DNA of 64,000 nucleotides from Treponema brennaborense DSM 12168 (GTDB lineage: Bacteria; Spirochaetota; Spirochaetia; Treponematales; Treponemataceae): NCBI RefSeq assembly GCF_000212415.1, contig NC_015500.1:310001-374000 (forward strand), given 5' to 3'. The stretch's first letter is position 1. Each line of letters begins with the position of its first letter. A program made the translations under genes and the position numbers. Shown here in pieces: positions 47,394-56,605 of this stretch. Below the pieces are notes generated by a model, which was not told the origin of the DNA, did no database searches, and saw nothing but the letters and a program-made list of their open reading frames with translations.

Positions 47394-49727
47394 ATGTACC
47401 AGTCCCACGTCTATCTTGAAGCGCGTATTCTGCTGTCCGCGGCGGACACGGTGTTTTCCGATGAAGGGAAACCGTGCGTTACGGCTCCCGGTATTCTGGA
47501 AACCGTTTGTCTGCTGGCGGGTACGCTGAGTTGTTCTTTTCCGGAAAAAGCCCGGTTCGAGCGATTGACGGGCGCGCTGCCGGAATCTGAATCCCGCCGC
47601 TTGACCGGCCTGTCGCTGAAAGTGGCGGAAAACGGACGGCTTGAGATTGAATTCCATCATCGGAAAAAGTCCGTTCATATTGAAGAAGTCCGGCTTGAAG
47701 AAGACGCGGGCAGACTGACGCGTTCGGAAGGGAAGACGCGCATGGATTATACGTACGCCGGTTATCCGAGCGTGCGCATCAAAACCGGAGCGGATTTTGA
47801 ACTCGGAGAAGAAGCCGAGCTGTTTTTGAACGAACTGCGCCGGCTGATTCAGTATTTGGGAATTTCAGGCGATATTCAAATTGAAACGGCGATCCGCTGC
47901 AACGCGTACGCGGCGCTCGCCCGGTATCCTGAAATTCCGACGTACTACGTAAAACTGCGCAACCTGAATTCGTTCAATTTCGTGCGTAAAGCGATCAATT
48001 CGGAGCTCGACCGGCAGGAATCGGTGCTGACCGGCGGCGGGACGGTCGCGTCGGAAAGCCGCCTGTGGAACGAACGGCAGAATATCACCGAATCGTATAA
48101 GCAGCGCAGCCGTCAGGACGTACGCCGCTTCGAGCCGGTAACGCCCGCCGCCTACGAAACGATTCCCGCCGCAGGCAGCGTTCCGTGCGAACTGCCGGAA
48201 CCGCGGCGCCGCCGGCTGTGCGCCGAATATTCGGTGAGCAGAATCGACGCGGATTTTATCTGCGATGAAAAAGAACGCGCCGATTTTTTTGAAGAAGCGG
48301 TGCGTCTCGGTGCAGACCCTGTTGCGGCGGCTCACATCATGAACGCGGATCTGGTTCGGCTTTTGAAACGGCAGAATCTTTCCATTTCGCAAAATCCCGT
48401 GTCGGCGGCGCGGTTCGCTTCGATCGTGCAGTTGTTCGTTGCGCATCGGATTCACGGCGGTTTGGTAAAACAGCTTATCCAGAACATCATAGATACGGAC
48501 AAGGATCCCGAAGAAGCGGTCGAACGCAAAGGGTTCGCGCAGATTTCTTCGGAAGAAGAATTGCTGCCGCTGATACGGAAGGTAATAACGGCGAATCCTG
48601 CCGAGGCGGAAAAACTGCGTGCGGGCGACATGGCGCCGCTCGAATTCCTGACCGGACTGATCATGAAACGGACGGCGGGCCGCGCTTCTCCGCAAACGGT
48701 AAAATATCTGTTCAAGCGGGAACTGCACATCAGCATCGTGTACGTACTGTCCGCCGGCGGCGCTATCAGCGCGCGCCGCCGCCCCGACGGTTCCATTTCC
48801 GCAGAAGACGGTCAAGTGCTGCGCGAACTGTTCGCCCAGTCGGTTCCCGACGTGCGCGTGCAGGTGGTGCCGGTCGGCCGGCTGTTCAGCGAGGAAATGG
48901 AACCTGCCGATTTTGCGCCGCTGATTGCCGAAATTGCCGAACGGATCGCCGCCGGCATCGCGACAGGCATCGTCGTTGCGCACGGTAAGGATACGCTGCC
49001 GTATACCGCGGCGCTGCTGTTCTGGCTGTTTTCCGACGCGGCCGTTCCGGTCGTATTGACCGCTTCCGCGGCGCTGCCGGAAGATTCCGACGAAGCGCGG
49101 CGCAATCTGACGTTAGCTGCCGAAACGGCGGTCCGTGAAAAGAGCGGCGTGTACGTGGTTTTCGGCGGAAAGGTGCTTTCTCCGCTCAATTTGAAATTCG
49201 TGCGTCCGGCGCCGGACGGCTTCGTCAATTGGAATCTGAAAGAACCGGTTTTTACCGGTTCGGGGCCGCTCGCCGTTCAGTTTTCCGGAATTCAGGAACC
49301 CGATCCGCACGTCATGCGGAATCTGCTGCGCGAGGCCGCCGGCAGCATGATGCTGTGCCGGATATATCCGGGCTTCAAAGCCGAGCGGTACGTTTCGATG
49401 ATAGAAGAAGGAACGCGGACGTTTTTTCTTGAACTGTACGAGTCGGGAACCGGCAACATGCGCGACGGAGATTATTCTCTGAAACCGCTGCTTCTGCGCG
49501 GGAAAAAACATAATTGCCGGTTTTACTGTACGTCGCAGCAGGAATGCCGCACGGAATTTTCGGATTATACCACGAGTCGCCGCGTTTGGCGCGAGGGCGC
49601 CGTTCCCATGGGGCTGCTTACGACGGAATCGGCCGTCGCGCTGTATTACGCCGCGGCGCTGCTGTGCGATTCGGCGGACGAACTCGACGCGCTGATGGAA
49701 TCGTACGCCGAACAATACGCCGTGTAG
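47394..49727 (+). CDS. GatB-like protein fused to an asparaginase-like domain, both probably inactive
   Basis: A 777-residue fusion. Residues about 1-245 follow the GatB amidotransferase core (HIEEVRLEEDAGRLT, LRRLIQYLGISGDI, RNLNSFNFVRKAINSELDRQ, ESRLWNERQNIT) but lack the zinc cysteines and the YFYPDLPKGYQ region. Residues about 285-445 are a complete GatB/YqeY tail (ANPAEAEKLRAGDM). Residues about 449-777 are an L-asparaginase-type domain, yet the catalytic TGGTIA motif reads AGGAIS (Ala454, Ala457) and the HGTDT motif reads HGKDT (Lys532, Asp533). Both catalytic threonines are therefore missing. Archaeal GatDE pairs a GatB relative with an asparaginase relative to make Gln-tRNA; this looks like a degenerate bacterial counterpart joined in one chain. 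GGGGAG precedes the ATG. Function unknown. Confidence 0.8.
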   Translation: MYQSHVYLEARILLSAADTVFSDEGKPCVTAPGILETVCLLAGTLSCSFPEKARFERLTGALPESESRRLTGLSLKVAENGRLEIEFHHRKKSVHIEEVRLEEDAGRLTRSEGKTRMDYTYAGYPSVRIKTGADFELGEEAELFLNELRRLIQYLGISGDIQIETAIRCNAYAALARYPEIPTYYVKLRNLNSFNFVRKAINSELDRQESVLTGGGTVASESRLWNERQNITESYKQRSRQDVRRFEPVTPAAYETIPAAGSVPCELPEPRRRRLCAEYSVSRIDADFICDEKERADFFEEAVRLGADPVAAAHIMNADLVRLLKRQNLSISQNPVSAARFASIVQLFVAHRIHGGLVKQLIQNIIDTDKDPEEAVERKGFAQISSEEELLPLIRKVITANPAEAEKLRAGDMAPLEFLTGLIMKRTAGRASPQTVKYLFKRELHISIVYVLSAGGAISARRRPDGSISAEDGQVLRELFAQSVPDVRVQVVPVGRLFSEEMEPADFAPLIAEIAERIAAGIATGIVVAHGKDTLPYTAALLFWLFSDAAVPVVLTASAALPEDSDEARRNLTLAAETAVREKSGVYVVFGGKVLSPLNLKFVRPAPDGFVNWNLKEPVFTGSGPLAVQFSGIQEPDPHVMRNLLREAAGSMMLCRIYPGFKAERYVSMIEEGTRTFFLELYESGTGNMRDGDYSLKPLLLRGKKHNCRFYCTSQQECRTEFSDYTTSRRVWREGAVPMGLLTTESAVALYYAAALLCDSADELDALMESYAEQYAV

Positions 49728-49767
49728 CCGGCGGCGCACAAGTTAGCGGTGTGCGGTTTTACCGCCG

Positions 49768-51561
49768 CTATTCCGCTGCCGTTTCCGCGGCGGGTTCGGT
49801 TCGGTCGGATTCGCTATCGACCGGAGCCGGCGTATCGTAGTACAGTTTGACCGTTTCTTTCTGCGTTTTGTGCCGTGATTTCAGGAACAGCGTTCCGGTA
49901 TCCCTGTTGTACACGTATCCCGATGAATTATACGTCTCGAATCGCGGATCGGTTCTGAACGCAACGCCGTAAATGTCTATTCTGCGGAACGGTTCAATCC
50001 CGTTTATGATAAGGTAGTGCGTTTCTTCCTGCGGAAAATCGACGGTCAGCAGCAGGTTCCCCGCCGAATCCCGTTCATATCCGATCGCCTGCGCCGCCGT
50101 CCAGGCCCAAACCGTTTTTCCCGTTCCCGACGACTGCGCGTTCGCAATCACTTCAACGTGCGGATAGGCCGAGTTGTTCGGTTCCAGAATCGGATACAGT
50201 TCGGACATCGTGCGCAGATCGAATCCTGCGGTACTGTTGATATACGAATTGATAATCATATAGCCGCTGTTCGTGTACTCTTCGGTACCGGTCAATTTTC
50301 CGTACGCAATCAGCGCCGTTCCTGCGGACGCAATCTGCAGCAGCGGAACCTGCGTGCCGTTTTCCGTCAGCTGCAGCGTCGTACCGTTCAGCGAACATGC
50401 GGCCGCTAGCACGTCGAGGCACTCATCGGTTACCGCACCGAGCGGCGCCGCCAATTCGGGATCCGTTTTGCTCAGCCCGGCGTACGTCAGCAGTATGCCG
50501 GCGGCCTGTGCGACCGTCGGGCTGAATTCGGTAAGCGTTCCCGGCAGGGAAAGCAGAATTCGGGCTTTTTCCCGATCGTTTTGGATACGCAGAATCGAAT
50601 CCAATTTATATAAAGTGAAAATATCGAGCGATTTACTCTGCAGCGCGTAGTCGATCATCGAATTGACGTTTTCAATCTGCATGACGAGACTGCGGTTCAT
50701 CGAAACGAGCGAATTGAAATACGGGGCGGAAAGATACGTTCGTTTGGCGCTGTTTTTGACCGAATCGGGGATCCGGTTAATCGCCGTTCGGTAATTGCCG
50801 TTTTCAGCCATCGCCGCCACGTAACTGACGGTACTCTGTTCGGTCAATGAATCTGAAATCGACTTTGCAAACAGCTGTGTAAAATCGGTTTTGAATTGTC
50901 TGACCGTCGTGTTGTACGCACTTTCGGAGGCGAGCGGCATTCCCGTAACGGACGTGAAATCGAAAAGACTCGTCGGGTCGTATGCTTCGTACAGTGCTGC
51001 CGCGTGTCTGCGCGAAAGCGTCAGATACGAATCTGCAACGGAAAACGCCGCGATTTCATATTGAGCCGATTTTGAACTGATGATGGATCGGGCCGCCGTC
51101 TGTTCGGTAACTATGTAGCCGCCCGCCGGTTTATAAGGAAGCGAAGCGGCCTGCACTGCTGCCGGCAGCTGCGCGGCGATGCTGAGCGAAGGCGAAGCGG
51201 TTGCTTCGGAGACGGTAAATGTGATAGAAATATCTTTGCCGAAACGCAGCGTACAGCTGAGCGGCGTCGGCTGTTCCCAGGAACTGAGCACGGCGTCCGC
51301 ACGTGTGCCGTCGGCGTATTCGATTTTGACCGGATTCGTTTCGTCTCCCGACAAAATCAAGCCGCGGAACGCTATCAGAAAGCGGTTTTTCAGTTCTTTG
51401 GAGCCGTCGGCTTGCACCGTTTCGGCGATCTGCAGACGCATCTGCCCGATATTGACGGAAAACGCCGTTTCGCTTCTAAATTGAAGCAGAAAAATGCCGA
51501 GAATAATAACGATATAGAGGACGGTGAGTCCCAGAAATGTACGGATAGGATGCTTTATCAT
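49768..51561 (-). CDS. membrane-anchored protein of unknown function
   Basis: A 597-residue protein with one N-terminal membrane helix (about 9-29, after MIKHPIRTF) and a large extracytoplasmic part rich in Ser, Thr and Ala, without cysteines or a recognised domain. Toward the C-terminus, residues LYPILEPNNSAYPHVEV are followed by a beta-rich segment. I chose the ATG at 51561, not the upstream TTG at 51597, because the latter lies inside a promoter that abuts the ATG. Such proteins occur in treponemes as conserved hypotheticals. It converges on the GatB-asparaginase fusion gene with 40 bases between stops. Confidence 0.75.
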   Translation of the reverse strand: MIKHPIRTFLGLTVLYIVIILGIFLLQFRSETAFSVNIGQMRLQIAETVQADGSKELKNRFLIAFRGLILSGDETNPVKIEYADGTRADAVLSSWEQPTPLSCTLRFGKDISITFTVSEATASPSLSIAAQLPAAVQAASLPYKPAGGYIVTEQTAARSIISSKSAQYEIAAFSVADSYLTLSRRHAAALYEAYDPTSLFDFTSVTGMPLASESAYNTTVRQFKTDFTQLFAKSISDSLTEQSTVSYVAAMAENGNYRTAINRIPDSVKNSAKRTYLSAPYFNSLVSMNRSLVMQIENVNSMIDYALQSKSLDIFTLYKLDSILRIQNDREKARILLSLPGTLTEFSPTVAQAAGILLTYAGLSKTDPELAAPLGAVTDECLDVLAAACSLNGTTLQLTENGTQVPLLQIASAGTALIAYGKLTGTEEYTNSGYMIINSYINSTAGFDLRTMSELYPILEPNNSAYPHVEVIANAQSSGTGKTVWAWTAAQAIGYERDSAGNLLLTVDFPQEETHYLIINGIEPFRRIDIYGVAFRTDPRFETYNSSGYVYNRDTGTLFLKSRHKTQKETVKLYYDTPAPVDSESDRTEPAAETAAE

Positions 51562-51568
51562 TTGTTTC

Positions 51569-51597
51569 AGTGTAGCTAATGATGGCGACAAAATCAA
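51569..51597 (-). promoter_or_regulatory. promoter of the membrane-anchored hypothetical gene, apparently leaderless
   Basis: On the minus strand TTGATT, a 17-base spacer and TACACT are followed by seven bases and the ATG at 51561. No ribosome binding site is present. Confidence 0.5.
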
Positions 51598-51624
51598 CTA
51601 TCCCGAACGGAAAATGGAGTTCGT

Positions 51625-53133
51625 ATGAAAAAACTTTGTATGCTGCAGTCTTTGTCCCGTATCGTGTGCGCGGGAGTGCTTGCAGGCGGTTTGCTTTCCT
51701 GCGTCAGCACGAACGTGCCTGCGGAAAACGGCACTGAACGGGCGGAGACAGCCGCGGAAGCCGTTCCCGTTTCGCCTGCCTCAGTATCCGCTCCTGCAGC
51801 GGCGGACGACGAAGTTTTTTCACCGGTGAATTTTGCGGGCAACCTGCAGTCGGTGCTCGAATCGGGGTCTCTTGCCGAAGCGCTCGCGCTGTTCGATTCG
51901 CTTCCGCCCGAATACGAAAACGACGCGTCGCTGCAATATCTGCACGCGTCGCTGCTCATTTCAAACGGCGAATTGGACAAAGCCGCCGACATTACGGACA
52001 CGCTGCTCAAAAAAAATCCCGACGATACGGACGTGCTGCTGCTTTCGGCCATGCTTGCCAAAGCTTCCGGCGACACGGCAAAAAAATCCGCCGCGCTGAA
52101 ACGGATACTGAGTCTCGACCCGACCAACAGCGACGCGAACGTCGAACTGGGTGAAGAACAGATGCTGCGGCGCAATTATAATCAGGCCAAACGGTACTAT
52201 CTGAAAGGTTTGTCCGGAGATCCCGGGCACGAAGGCGCGCTGTTCGGATACGGGCAGGTTTCCTATTATACCGGTGACGACGAAGCTTCCCGCTCCAGTT
52301 TTGAAAAAATACTGGAATCCGATCCGGAAAACAGTCTCGCCTACGCGTATTTGGGCAAACTCGCCGCCGAAAAAGAAAATTATAAAGTCGCCACGGAATA
52401 TATCGAAAAAGCGCTGAAATTCGACGACGACATATACGATTATTGGCTCGATTACGGGCAGTATTTGCGGTATCAGGGTGATTTTGCCGGTGCGGAGTCG
52501 GCGTGGCGGCGTGCGGCGGAACTCGAATCCGATTATTTTCTTGCATACGCGTATCTTGCCGGTCTGTTCGACGAAGAAAACCGTTTCGACGAAGCGCTCG
52601 CGATGTACCGCAAAGTGATCGAACTGAATCCCAAATATTATTTCGCCTACGAGTCGCTGGGAATGTTCGCCTGGCATGAAAACGACTTTGCCGAAGTGCG
52701 CCGCGCGTTTGCACTCGCGCGCAGCATGAATGAAGAAAACGTGTCGTATCCGCTGATGATAGCCGCCGCATATTTGAAAGAGGGCAAAACGAAAGAATCG
52801 CGGGAACTTTTGGGTAAGGCGATGCGCAACAAGAGTCAGACTTCCGTTGAATACGCCGTGCTGCGTCTGTATTACGATCAGATAGGCGATCAGCAAGTCG
52901 TGCAGAAAGTTCTGAACGAATCGAACCGGAATCTGAAAGGAAAAATGCTCTATTATCTGGGGCTTTTTTATGATATAAACGGTAATGACGTTCTTGCGGA
53001 AAAGTATTATACTGACGTATTGAATCTGAACAGTCCGATGTTTTTTGAATATCGCCTCGCCGAATGGGCGGTTTCCGCTCCGGATGCGCCGGACGGTGCG
53101 CGCGCGGTTTCCGGAATATCGCCTGAAAACTGA
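51625..53133 (+). CDS. TPR-repeat lipoprotein
   Basis: A 502-residue lipoprotein: signal peptide ending in the lipobox GGLLSC (Cys26), an Ala/Pro/Glu-rich linker to about 65, then roughly ten tetratricopeptide repeats from about 75 to 480, for example LDKAADITDTLLKKNPDDTD and FEKILESDPENSLAYAYLG, each with the alanine and proline/asparagine spacing of TPRs. It is expected at the periplasmic membrane surface, where TPR lipoproteins commonly act as assembly scaffolds. TGGAG precedes the ATG. It starts a plus-strand run of four closely spaced genes, divergent from the membrane-anchored hypothetical gene. Confidence 0.9.
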   Translation: MKKLCMLQSLSRIVCAGVLAGGLLSCVSTNVPAENGTERAETAAEAVPVSPASVSAPAAADDEVFSPVNFAGNLQSVLESGSLAEALALFDSLPPEYENDASLQYLHASLLISNGELDKAADITDTLLKKNPDDTDVLLLSAMLAKASGDTAKKSAALKRILSLDPTNSDANVELGEEQMLRRNYNQAKRYYLKGLSGDPGHEGALFGYGQVSYYTGDDEASRSSFEKILESDPENSLAYAYLGKLAAEKENYKVATEYIEKALKFDDDIYDYWLDYGQYLRYQGDFAGAESAWRRAAELESDYFLAYAYLAGLFDEENRFDEALAMYRKVIELNPKYYFAYESLGMFAWHENDFAEVRRAFALARSMNEENVSYPLMIAAAYLKEGKTKESRELLGKAMRNKSQTSVEYAVLRLYYDQIGDQQVVQKVLNESNRNLKGKMLYYLGLFYDINGNDVLAEKYYTDVLNLNSPMFFEYRLAEWAVSAPDAPDGARAVSGISPEN

Positions 53134-53165
53134 TATTTTCTCCGGAATTTTTTAGAGGAGTTACG

Positions 53166-54359
53166 ATGAGTCAAACAGAAAAGCGCCTGATACTCGACGG
53201 GCGTGAAATCATCCTGCTGGGTACCGCGCACATTTCGCAGGAAAGTATTGCCGAAGTTACCGCCGCCATTCACACGGAAAAACCGGATTGCGTTGCGATC
53301 GAACTTGACGAACAGCGCTATCAATCCATGCAAAATCCCGAATCCTGGCGCAATCTCGACATCGTGAAAGTGCTGAAAAACGGACAGGGGTTCGTGCTTA
53401 TGGCCAATCTCGTACTGTCGTCTTTTCAGAAACGGATGGGCGCCGACGTGGGCGTGAAACCGGGTGAAGAAATGAAAGCCGGTATCGCCGCCGCGGAAGA
53501 ACTCGGCATCCCGTCCGTGATGGTCGACCGGCCGATTCAGATGACGCTGCGCCGCGCCTGGGCCAAAAACTCGTTGTGGGGAAAATGCAAACTGCTGGCC
53601 GTGCTGCTTTCGAGCGCGTTTGAAAAAGAAGAAATTTCCGCCGAACAGATTGAAAAGCTCAAAAATGAAAGCGAAATGGATTCCATGATGAATGAGATCG
53701 CCGAATATCTGCCCGCAGTCAAAACGGTGCTGATCGACGAACGGGACCGGTATCTTGCCGCTCACATCTGGGACGCGCAGATAAACGGTCAGGCAGCGCG
53801 GAAAATAGTCGCCGTTCTGGGAGCGGGACATTTGCCCGGCGTGGTAAAACATCTTGAAGCGCTTGCCGCGCGCAGCGAATCTTCCGATACGTCCGATATT
53901 TCCGTTCTGCCGCCGCCGGGTATCGGCGGTAAAATTGCCGGGTTGGTATTTCCGTTGGCGATCGTCGCGCTGATAGTCGCGGGATTTTTTACCAGCGGCG
54001 CAAAAACTTCACTCGACATGCTGCTGAATTGGATATTGTGGAACGGTTCGCTTGCGGCGTTCGGCGCACTTTTGGCCGGCGGCCACGTGCTGACGGTCCT
54101 CGCCGGATTCGTCGGTGCACCGATCGCGACGCTGAATCCCGTTATCGGCGTCGGACTTTTTACCGGTATCGTGCAGGCCTGGATCCGCAAACCGAAAGTG
54201 CAGGACATGGAGCGCCTTTCGGAAGACGCCGTGACGTTCAAAGGGTATTATAAAAACCGGATTCTGCGCGTACTGCTGGTTTTTTTCTTGTCGTCGATCG
54301 GCGGTGTCATCGGCAATTTTATCGCCGTGCCCGCACTCGTTTCCAGTCTCGTAAAATAA
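53166..54359 (+). CDS. TraB/PrgY-family membrane protein
   Basis: A 397-residue protein. The N-terminal ~235 residues form the TraB (Tiki-like) domain with the conserved motifs LLGTAHISQES, AIELDEQRY, PSVMVDRPI, IDERDRYLA and AVLGAGHLPGV, whose histidines, glutamates and arginine resemble a metalloprotease-like active site. The C-terminal part (about 250-397) has four or more hydrophobic helices. PrgY in Enterococcus lowers pheromone activity, but the role of TraB proteins in spirochaetes is unknown. GAGGAG lies before the ATG. Confidence 0.88.
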   Translation: MSQTEKRLILDGREIILLGTAHISQESIAEVTAAIHTEKPDCVAIELDEQRYQSMQNPESWRNLDIVKVLKNGQGFVLMANLVLSSFQKRMGADVGVKPGEEMKAGIAAAEELGIPSVMVDRPIQMTLRRAWAKNSLWGKCKLLAVLLSSAFEKEEISAEQIEKLKNESEMDSMMNEIAEYLPAVKTVLIDERDRYLAAHIWDAQINGQAARKIVAVLGAGHLPGVVKHLEALAARSESSDTSDISVLPPPGIGGKIAGLVFPLAIVALIVAGFFTSGAKTSLDMLLNWILWNGSLAAFGALLAGGHVLTVLAGFVGAPIATLNPVIGVGLFTGIVQAWIRKPKVQDMERLSEDAVTFKGYYKNRILRVLLVFFLSSIGGVIGNFIAVPALVSSLVK

Positions 54360-54384
54360 TATCGCGGCAGCAGGAGGTTTCAGC

Positions 54385-55125
54385 GTGAAAAAAACGGTTC
54401 TTTTTGCCGGAAAGGAATATCCGGCCGGAAGCGACTTCGTTGCGGCAGCCGTTTCCTGCGGCCGGAACGCGGTCGTTACGGTTCCCGCCGCCGCCCGGGC
54501 CGAAGCCGAATCGGGTGAATTTTCAAAACCGGGTGTCAGACCCGCCGTGTGGAATAAATCGTCGTCCGTGTCCGCCCGTTCGGTCGTTTTGCAGGCTGAA
54601 AACGCGTTCCGCTCCGTCGAAGAGGCGGTGCTGCTCTTCGATACGGCCTGGTTCGCTCCCGAATTTCAAAAGATCGGCCCGGAAACCTGTTCCCGCGCAC
54701 TCGATGCGATGATTGCCGGTTACGTGTATCTTTCCGCCGAAATAATCGGCCGATACGTGAAGAAAGGCGGCGGAACGCTGGTGTTCGCGCTGAAAGAACA
54801 TCCGTCGTTCGCCGATTTGGCACGCACGGGTGCGCTGCGCTCCGAAGCGGCGCTGATTCCGGCGGGAATCCTGTGCGCAACCGCCGCCGGTGCGTTCGCC
54901 GCGCTTGCCGAAAATACGGCGGCCGGCTACGCGGATTCCGATACCGTTCGGATATTGCTGGCGCGCTCGGAACGCGGCGTTTCCGACGCGGCGTTTGCCG
55001 AATGGCTGTTTCCGTATCTCGACGCGTGGATCGCGTCAAAACCGAAAAGCGACGCGAAACGTGCCGCGCAGTGGGTAAAATTCGGGGCAAAGCCGCCCGC
55101 CGGGTTTACCCTGTTCCGGAAATAG
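54385..55125 (+). CDS. protein of unknown function, Rossmann-like
   Basis: A 246-residue cytoplasmic protein starting with GTG, with AGGAGG eight bases upstream. The N-terminus KTVLFAGKEYPAGSDFVAAAV and a later ALDAMIAGYVYLSAEIIGRYVKKGGGTLVFAL stretch have the alternating strand-helix pattern of a short-chain dehydrogenase-like fold, but the cofactor glycines and the Tyr-x3-Lys pair are not evident. It occurs between the TraB-family and MgtC-like genes in an apparent operon. No function is proposed. Confidence 0.7.
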   Translation: MKKTVLFAGKEYPAGSDFVAAAVSCGRNAVVTVPAAARAEAESGEFSKPGVRPAVWNKSSSVSARSVVLQAENAFRSVEEAVLLFDTAWFAPEFQKIGPETCSRALDAMIAGYVYLSAEIIGRYVKKGGGTLVFALKEHPSFADLARTGALRSEAALIPAGILCATAAGAFAALAENTAAGYADSDTVRILLARSERGVSDAAFAEWLFPYLDAWIASKPKSDAKRAAQWVKFGAKPPAGFTLFRK

Positions 55126-55148
55126 CGTCCGGTATTGCAGGAGCGGGT

Positions 55149-55847
55149 ATGAATGACGTATGGACTGAATTGACCGGCAGCGGCCTCGAATGGTACGTAT
55201 GCCTGTTTCGCGTTGTGCTCAGTTTTTTTGCCGGTTGTATCCTCGGCCTCGAGCGGAAATTCCGTATGCAGTTCGTCGGTATGCGGACGCTGATTCTGAT
55301 ATGCGTTTCGTCTTCGGTGTTGATGATGCTTTCCGTTTATATGTCCCGGCTTGCCGGCAGTGCGGGCGGTGATCCTGCCCGGCTCGCTTCTCAAGTTGTG
55401 TCCGGTATCGGTTTTTTGGGCGGCGGCGCCATTTTGCGGCAGGGTTTCAACGTAAAAGGTTTGACGTCGGCGGCCATTATTTGGACGGCGGCCGCTCTGG
55501 GGCTTGCGCTCGGTGCGGGATTCGTTTTGCCTGCGGGAATTGCGCTTACGGTTTGCGTGATATCGCTGGTTTTCATTGAAAAAGTGGAAGATAAACTGTT
55601 CCCTACCGAGCAGCTCAAAAATCTGCGGATTTCGTATGCGAACGGTACTCCCGACGAAGCGCGTGTCAGGAAAATAGCGACGGAAAGCGGCATCGTGGTT
55701 TCGGGGCTTAAAGGCGCTTCTTCCAACCGGGCGGGGCGGATTGATTTGGTGTTCAGTGTCCGCGTGCCGAAATACGTCGATTTTTGTACGATGGCGAAGC
55801 GCCTTAAAGAAGATCCGGCCGTTACCGAAATTTTCCTGAACGATTAA
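55149..55847 (+). CDS. MgtC/SapB-family membrane protein
   Basis: A 232-residue protein with five hydrophobic helices in the first ~150 residues and a soluble C-terminal domain. Diagnostic MgtC motifs are present: GCILGLERKF, MRTLILICVSSSVLMM, SGIGFLGGGAILRQG and VKGLTSAAIIWTAAALGLALGAGF. Family members are linked to growth at low magnesium and modulate the F1Fo ATPase in some pathogens. An in-frame opening upstream is shared with the previous gene; the ATG at 55149 has AGGAG and is preferred. The last ~13 codons lie in a 97-bp repeat that is duplicated downstream. Confidence 0.9.
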   Translation: MNDVWTELTGSGLEWYVCLFRVVLSFFAGCILGLERKFRMQFVGMRTLILICVSSSVLMMLSVYMSRLAGSAGGDPARLASQVVSGIGFLGGGAILRQGFNVKGLTSAAIIWTAAALGLALGAGFVLPAGIALTVCVISLVFIEKVEDKLFPTEQLKNLRISYANGTPDEARVRKIATESGIVVSGLKGASSNRAGRIDLVFSVRVPKYVDFCTMAKRLKEDPAVTEIFLND

Positions 55848-55903
55848 GAGTGTATGCCGCCTAAGATTTCCGGGGCAAAGACTTGTTTGCCCGCGGCCGG
55901 TTT
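55807..55903. repeat. 97-bp direct repeat, left copy
   Basis: Identical to 56606-56702, 799 bases away. It covers the last codons and stop of the MgtC-like gene and a hairpin GGGCAAA/TTTGCCC (55873-55879 with 55886-55892), and ends inside the stop codon of the PIN toxin gene. Confidence 0.95.
55873..55892 (+). terminator. hairpin after the MgtC-like gene
   Basis: GGGCAAA and TTTGCCC form a perfect 7-bp stem around GACTTG. No long T-run follows directly, so termination strength is uncertain. The identical hairpin recurs at 56672-56691 in the right repeat copy. Confidence 0.4.
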
Positions 55904-56321
55904 AGCGTAATTTACTCATGTTTATAAAATCTTTAGGTGTTATCGCTTCGAGCTTGGCAGCCGTGTAATCATTGATATTTCTTGTAATTATATAGTTTGC
56001 TTTGTGTCGAAACGCACATTCGATCAAGACGGAATCTTCAAAATCTTCAATTGATGATAAAACTGCGTTGCGGCAATCGGCAGAGTCAACGGCAAGAATT
56101 TCAACTAAAGAAAACAATTTCAAAAGGATTTCTTTTATTTGGACTTTGCCGTGACCGTATCTGTGCAAAATATAGGCAATGTCGGTAACGGTATTTGACG
56201 TTATACAGGCCGTCATGGATTCCCCGTTACATATGCGCATCGATTGAAAGGAATCTGAATAAAACGGTTGTCTTTGTGCCAGAATATCTATAATGATATT
56301 CGTATTAAACACAACCGTCAT
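55902..56321 (-). CDS. PIN-domain toxin, VapC-like
   Basis: A 139-residue PIN-domain protein, the toxin type that cleaves RNA. The strand-helix start VVFNTNIIIDIL replaces the usual DTN acidic motif with NTN, so the first catalytic aspartate is Asn; the later acidic residues in SIEDFEDSVLIECA and the ITRNINDY motif remain. Activity may therefore be weakened. The start overlaps the stop of the antitoxin gene (ATGA). The cassette is less GC-rich than its surroundings and lies between two identical 97-bp repeats. Confidence 0.85.
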   Translation of the reverse strand: MTVVFNTNIIIDILAQRQPFYSDSFQSMRICNGESMTACITSNTVTDIAYILHRYGHGKVQIKEILLKLFSLVEILAVDSADCRNAVLSSIEDFEDSVLIECAFRHKANYIITRNINDYTAAKLEAITPKDFINMSKLR

Positions 56322-56542
56322 TTGCGTGTCCTGAGATCCTTGACTTCACTATCCGTTACACTTGGCGGAATAATTCCGCTTAATTCTTTCAGAACAGTCT
56401 CCCGGTTCCTGCGTCTCGTATTGTTTGAGGTGTTCGTATTGTTGCCGGTACGAAATTGAATAAAATCGATAAACTCGGAAACTTCTTGCAAATCCGTTTC
56501 TTTAAGCGTTTTCAATTTTTCCGCAACCAGTTCATACGGCAT
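56318..56542 (-). CDS. antitoxin of the PIN module, DUF2281-like
   Basis: A 74-residue protein preceded by a strong GAAGGAGG. The N-terminal helix pair MPYELVAEKLKTLKETDLQEVSEFIDFI is typical of DUF2281-type antitoxins that accompany PIN toxins; the C-terminus is basic and probably binds the toxin. It precedes the toxin with a four-base overlap, the normal order for such modules. Confidence 0.8.
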   Translation of the reverse strand: MPYELVAEKLKTLKETDLQEVSEFIDFIQFRTGNNTNTSNNTRRRNRETVLKELSGIIPPSVTDSEVKDLRTRK

Positions 56543-56605
56543 ATTTTTACCTCCTTCAATAGTATTCTTTCCAATTTCAAGATAACACGCGGATTCTTAA
56601 AATGC

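Noticed and set aside
51961-52896. 311-codon frame opposite the TPR lipoprotein gene
   Set aside because: Its Phe/Arg/Gly-rich composition arises from reading TPR codons backwards; the TPR frame is clearly the coding one.
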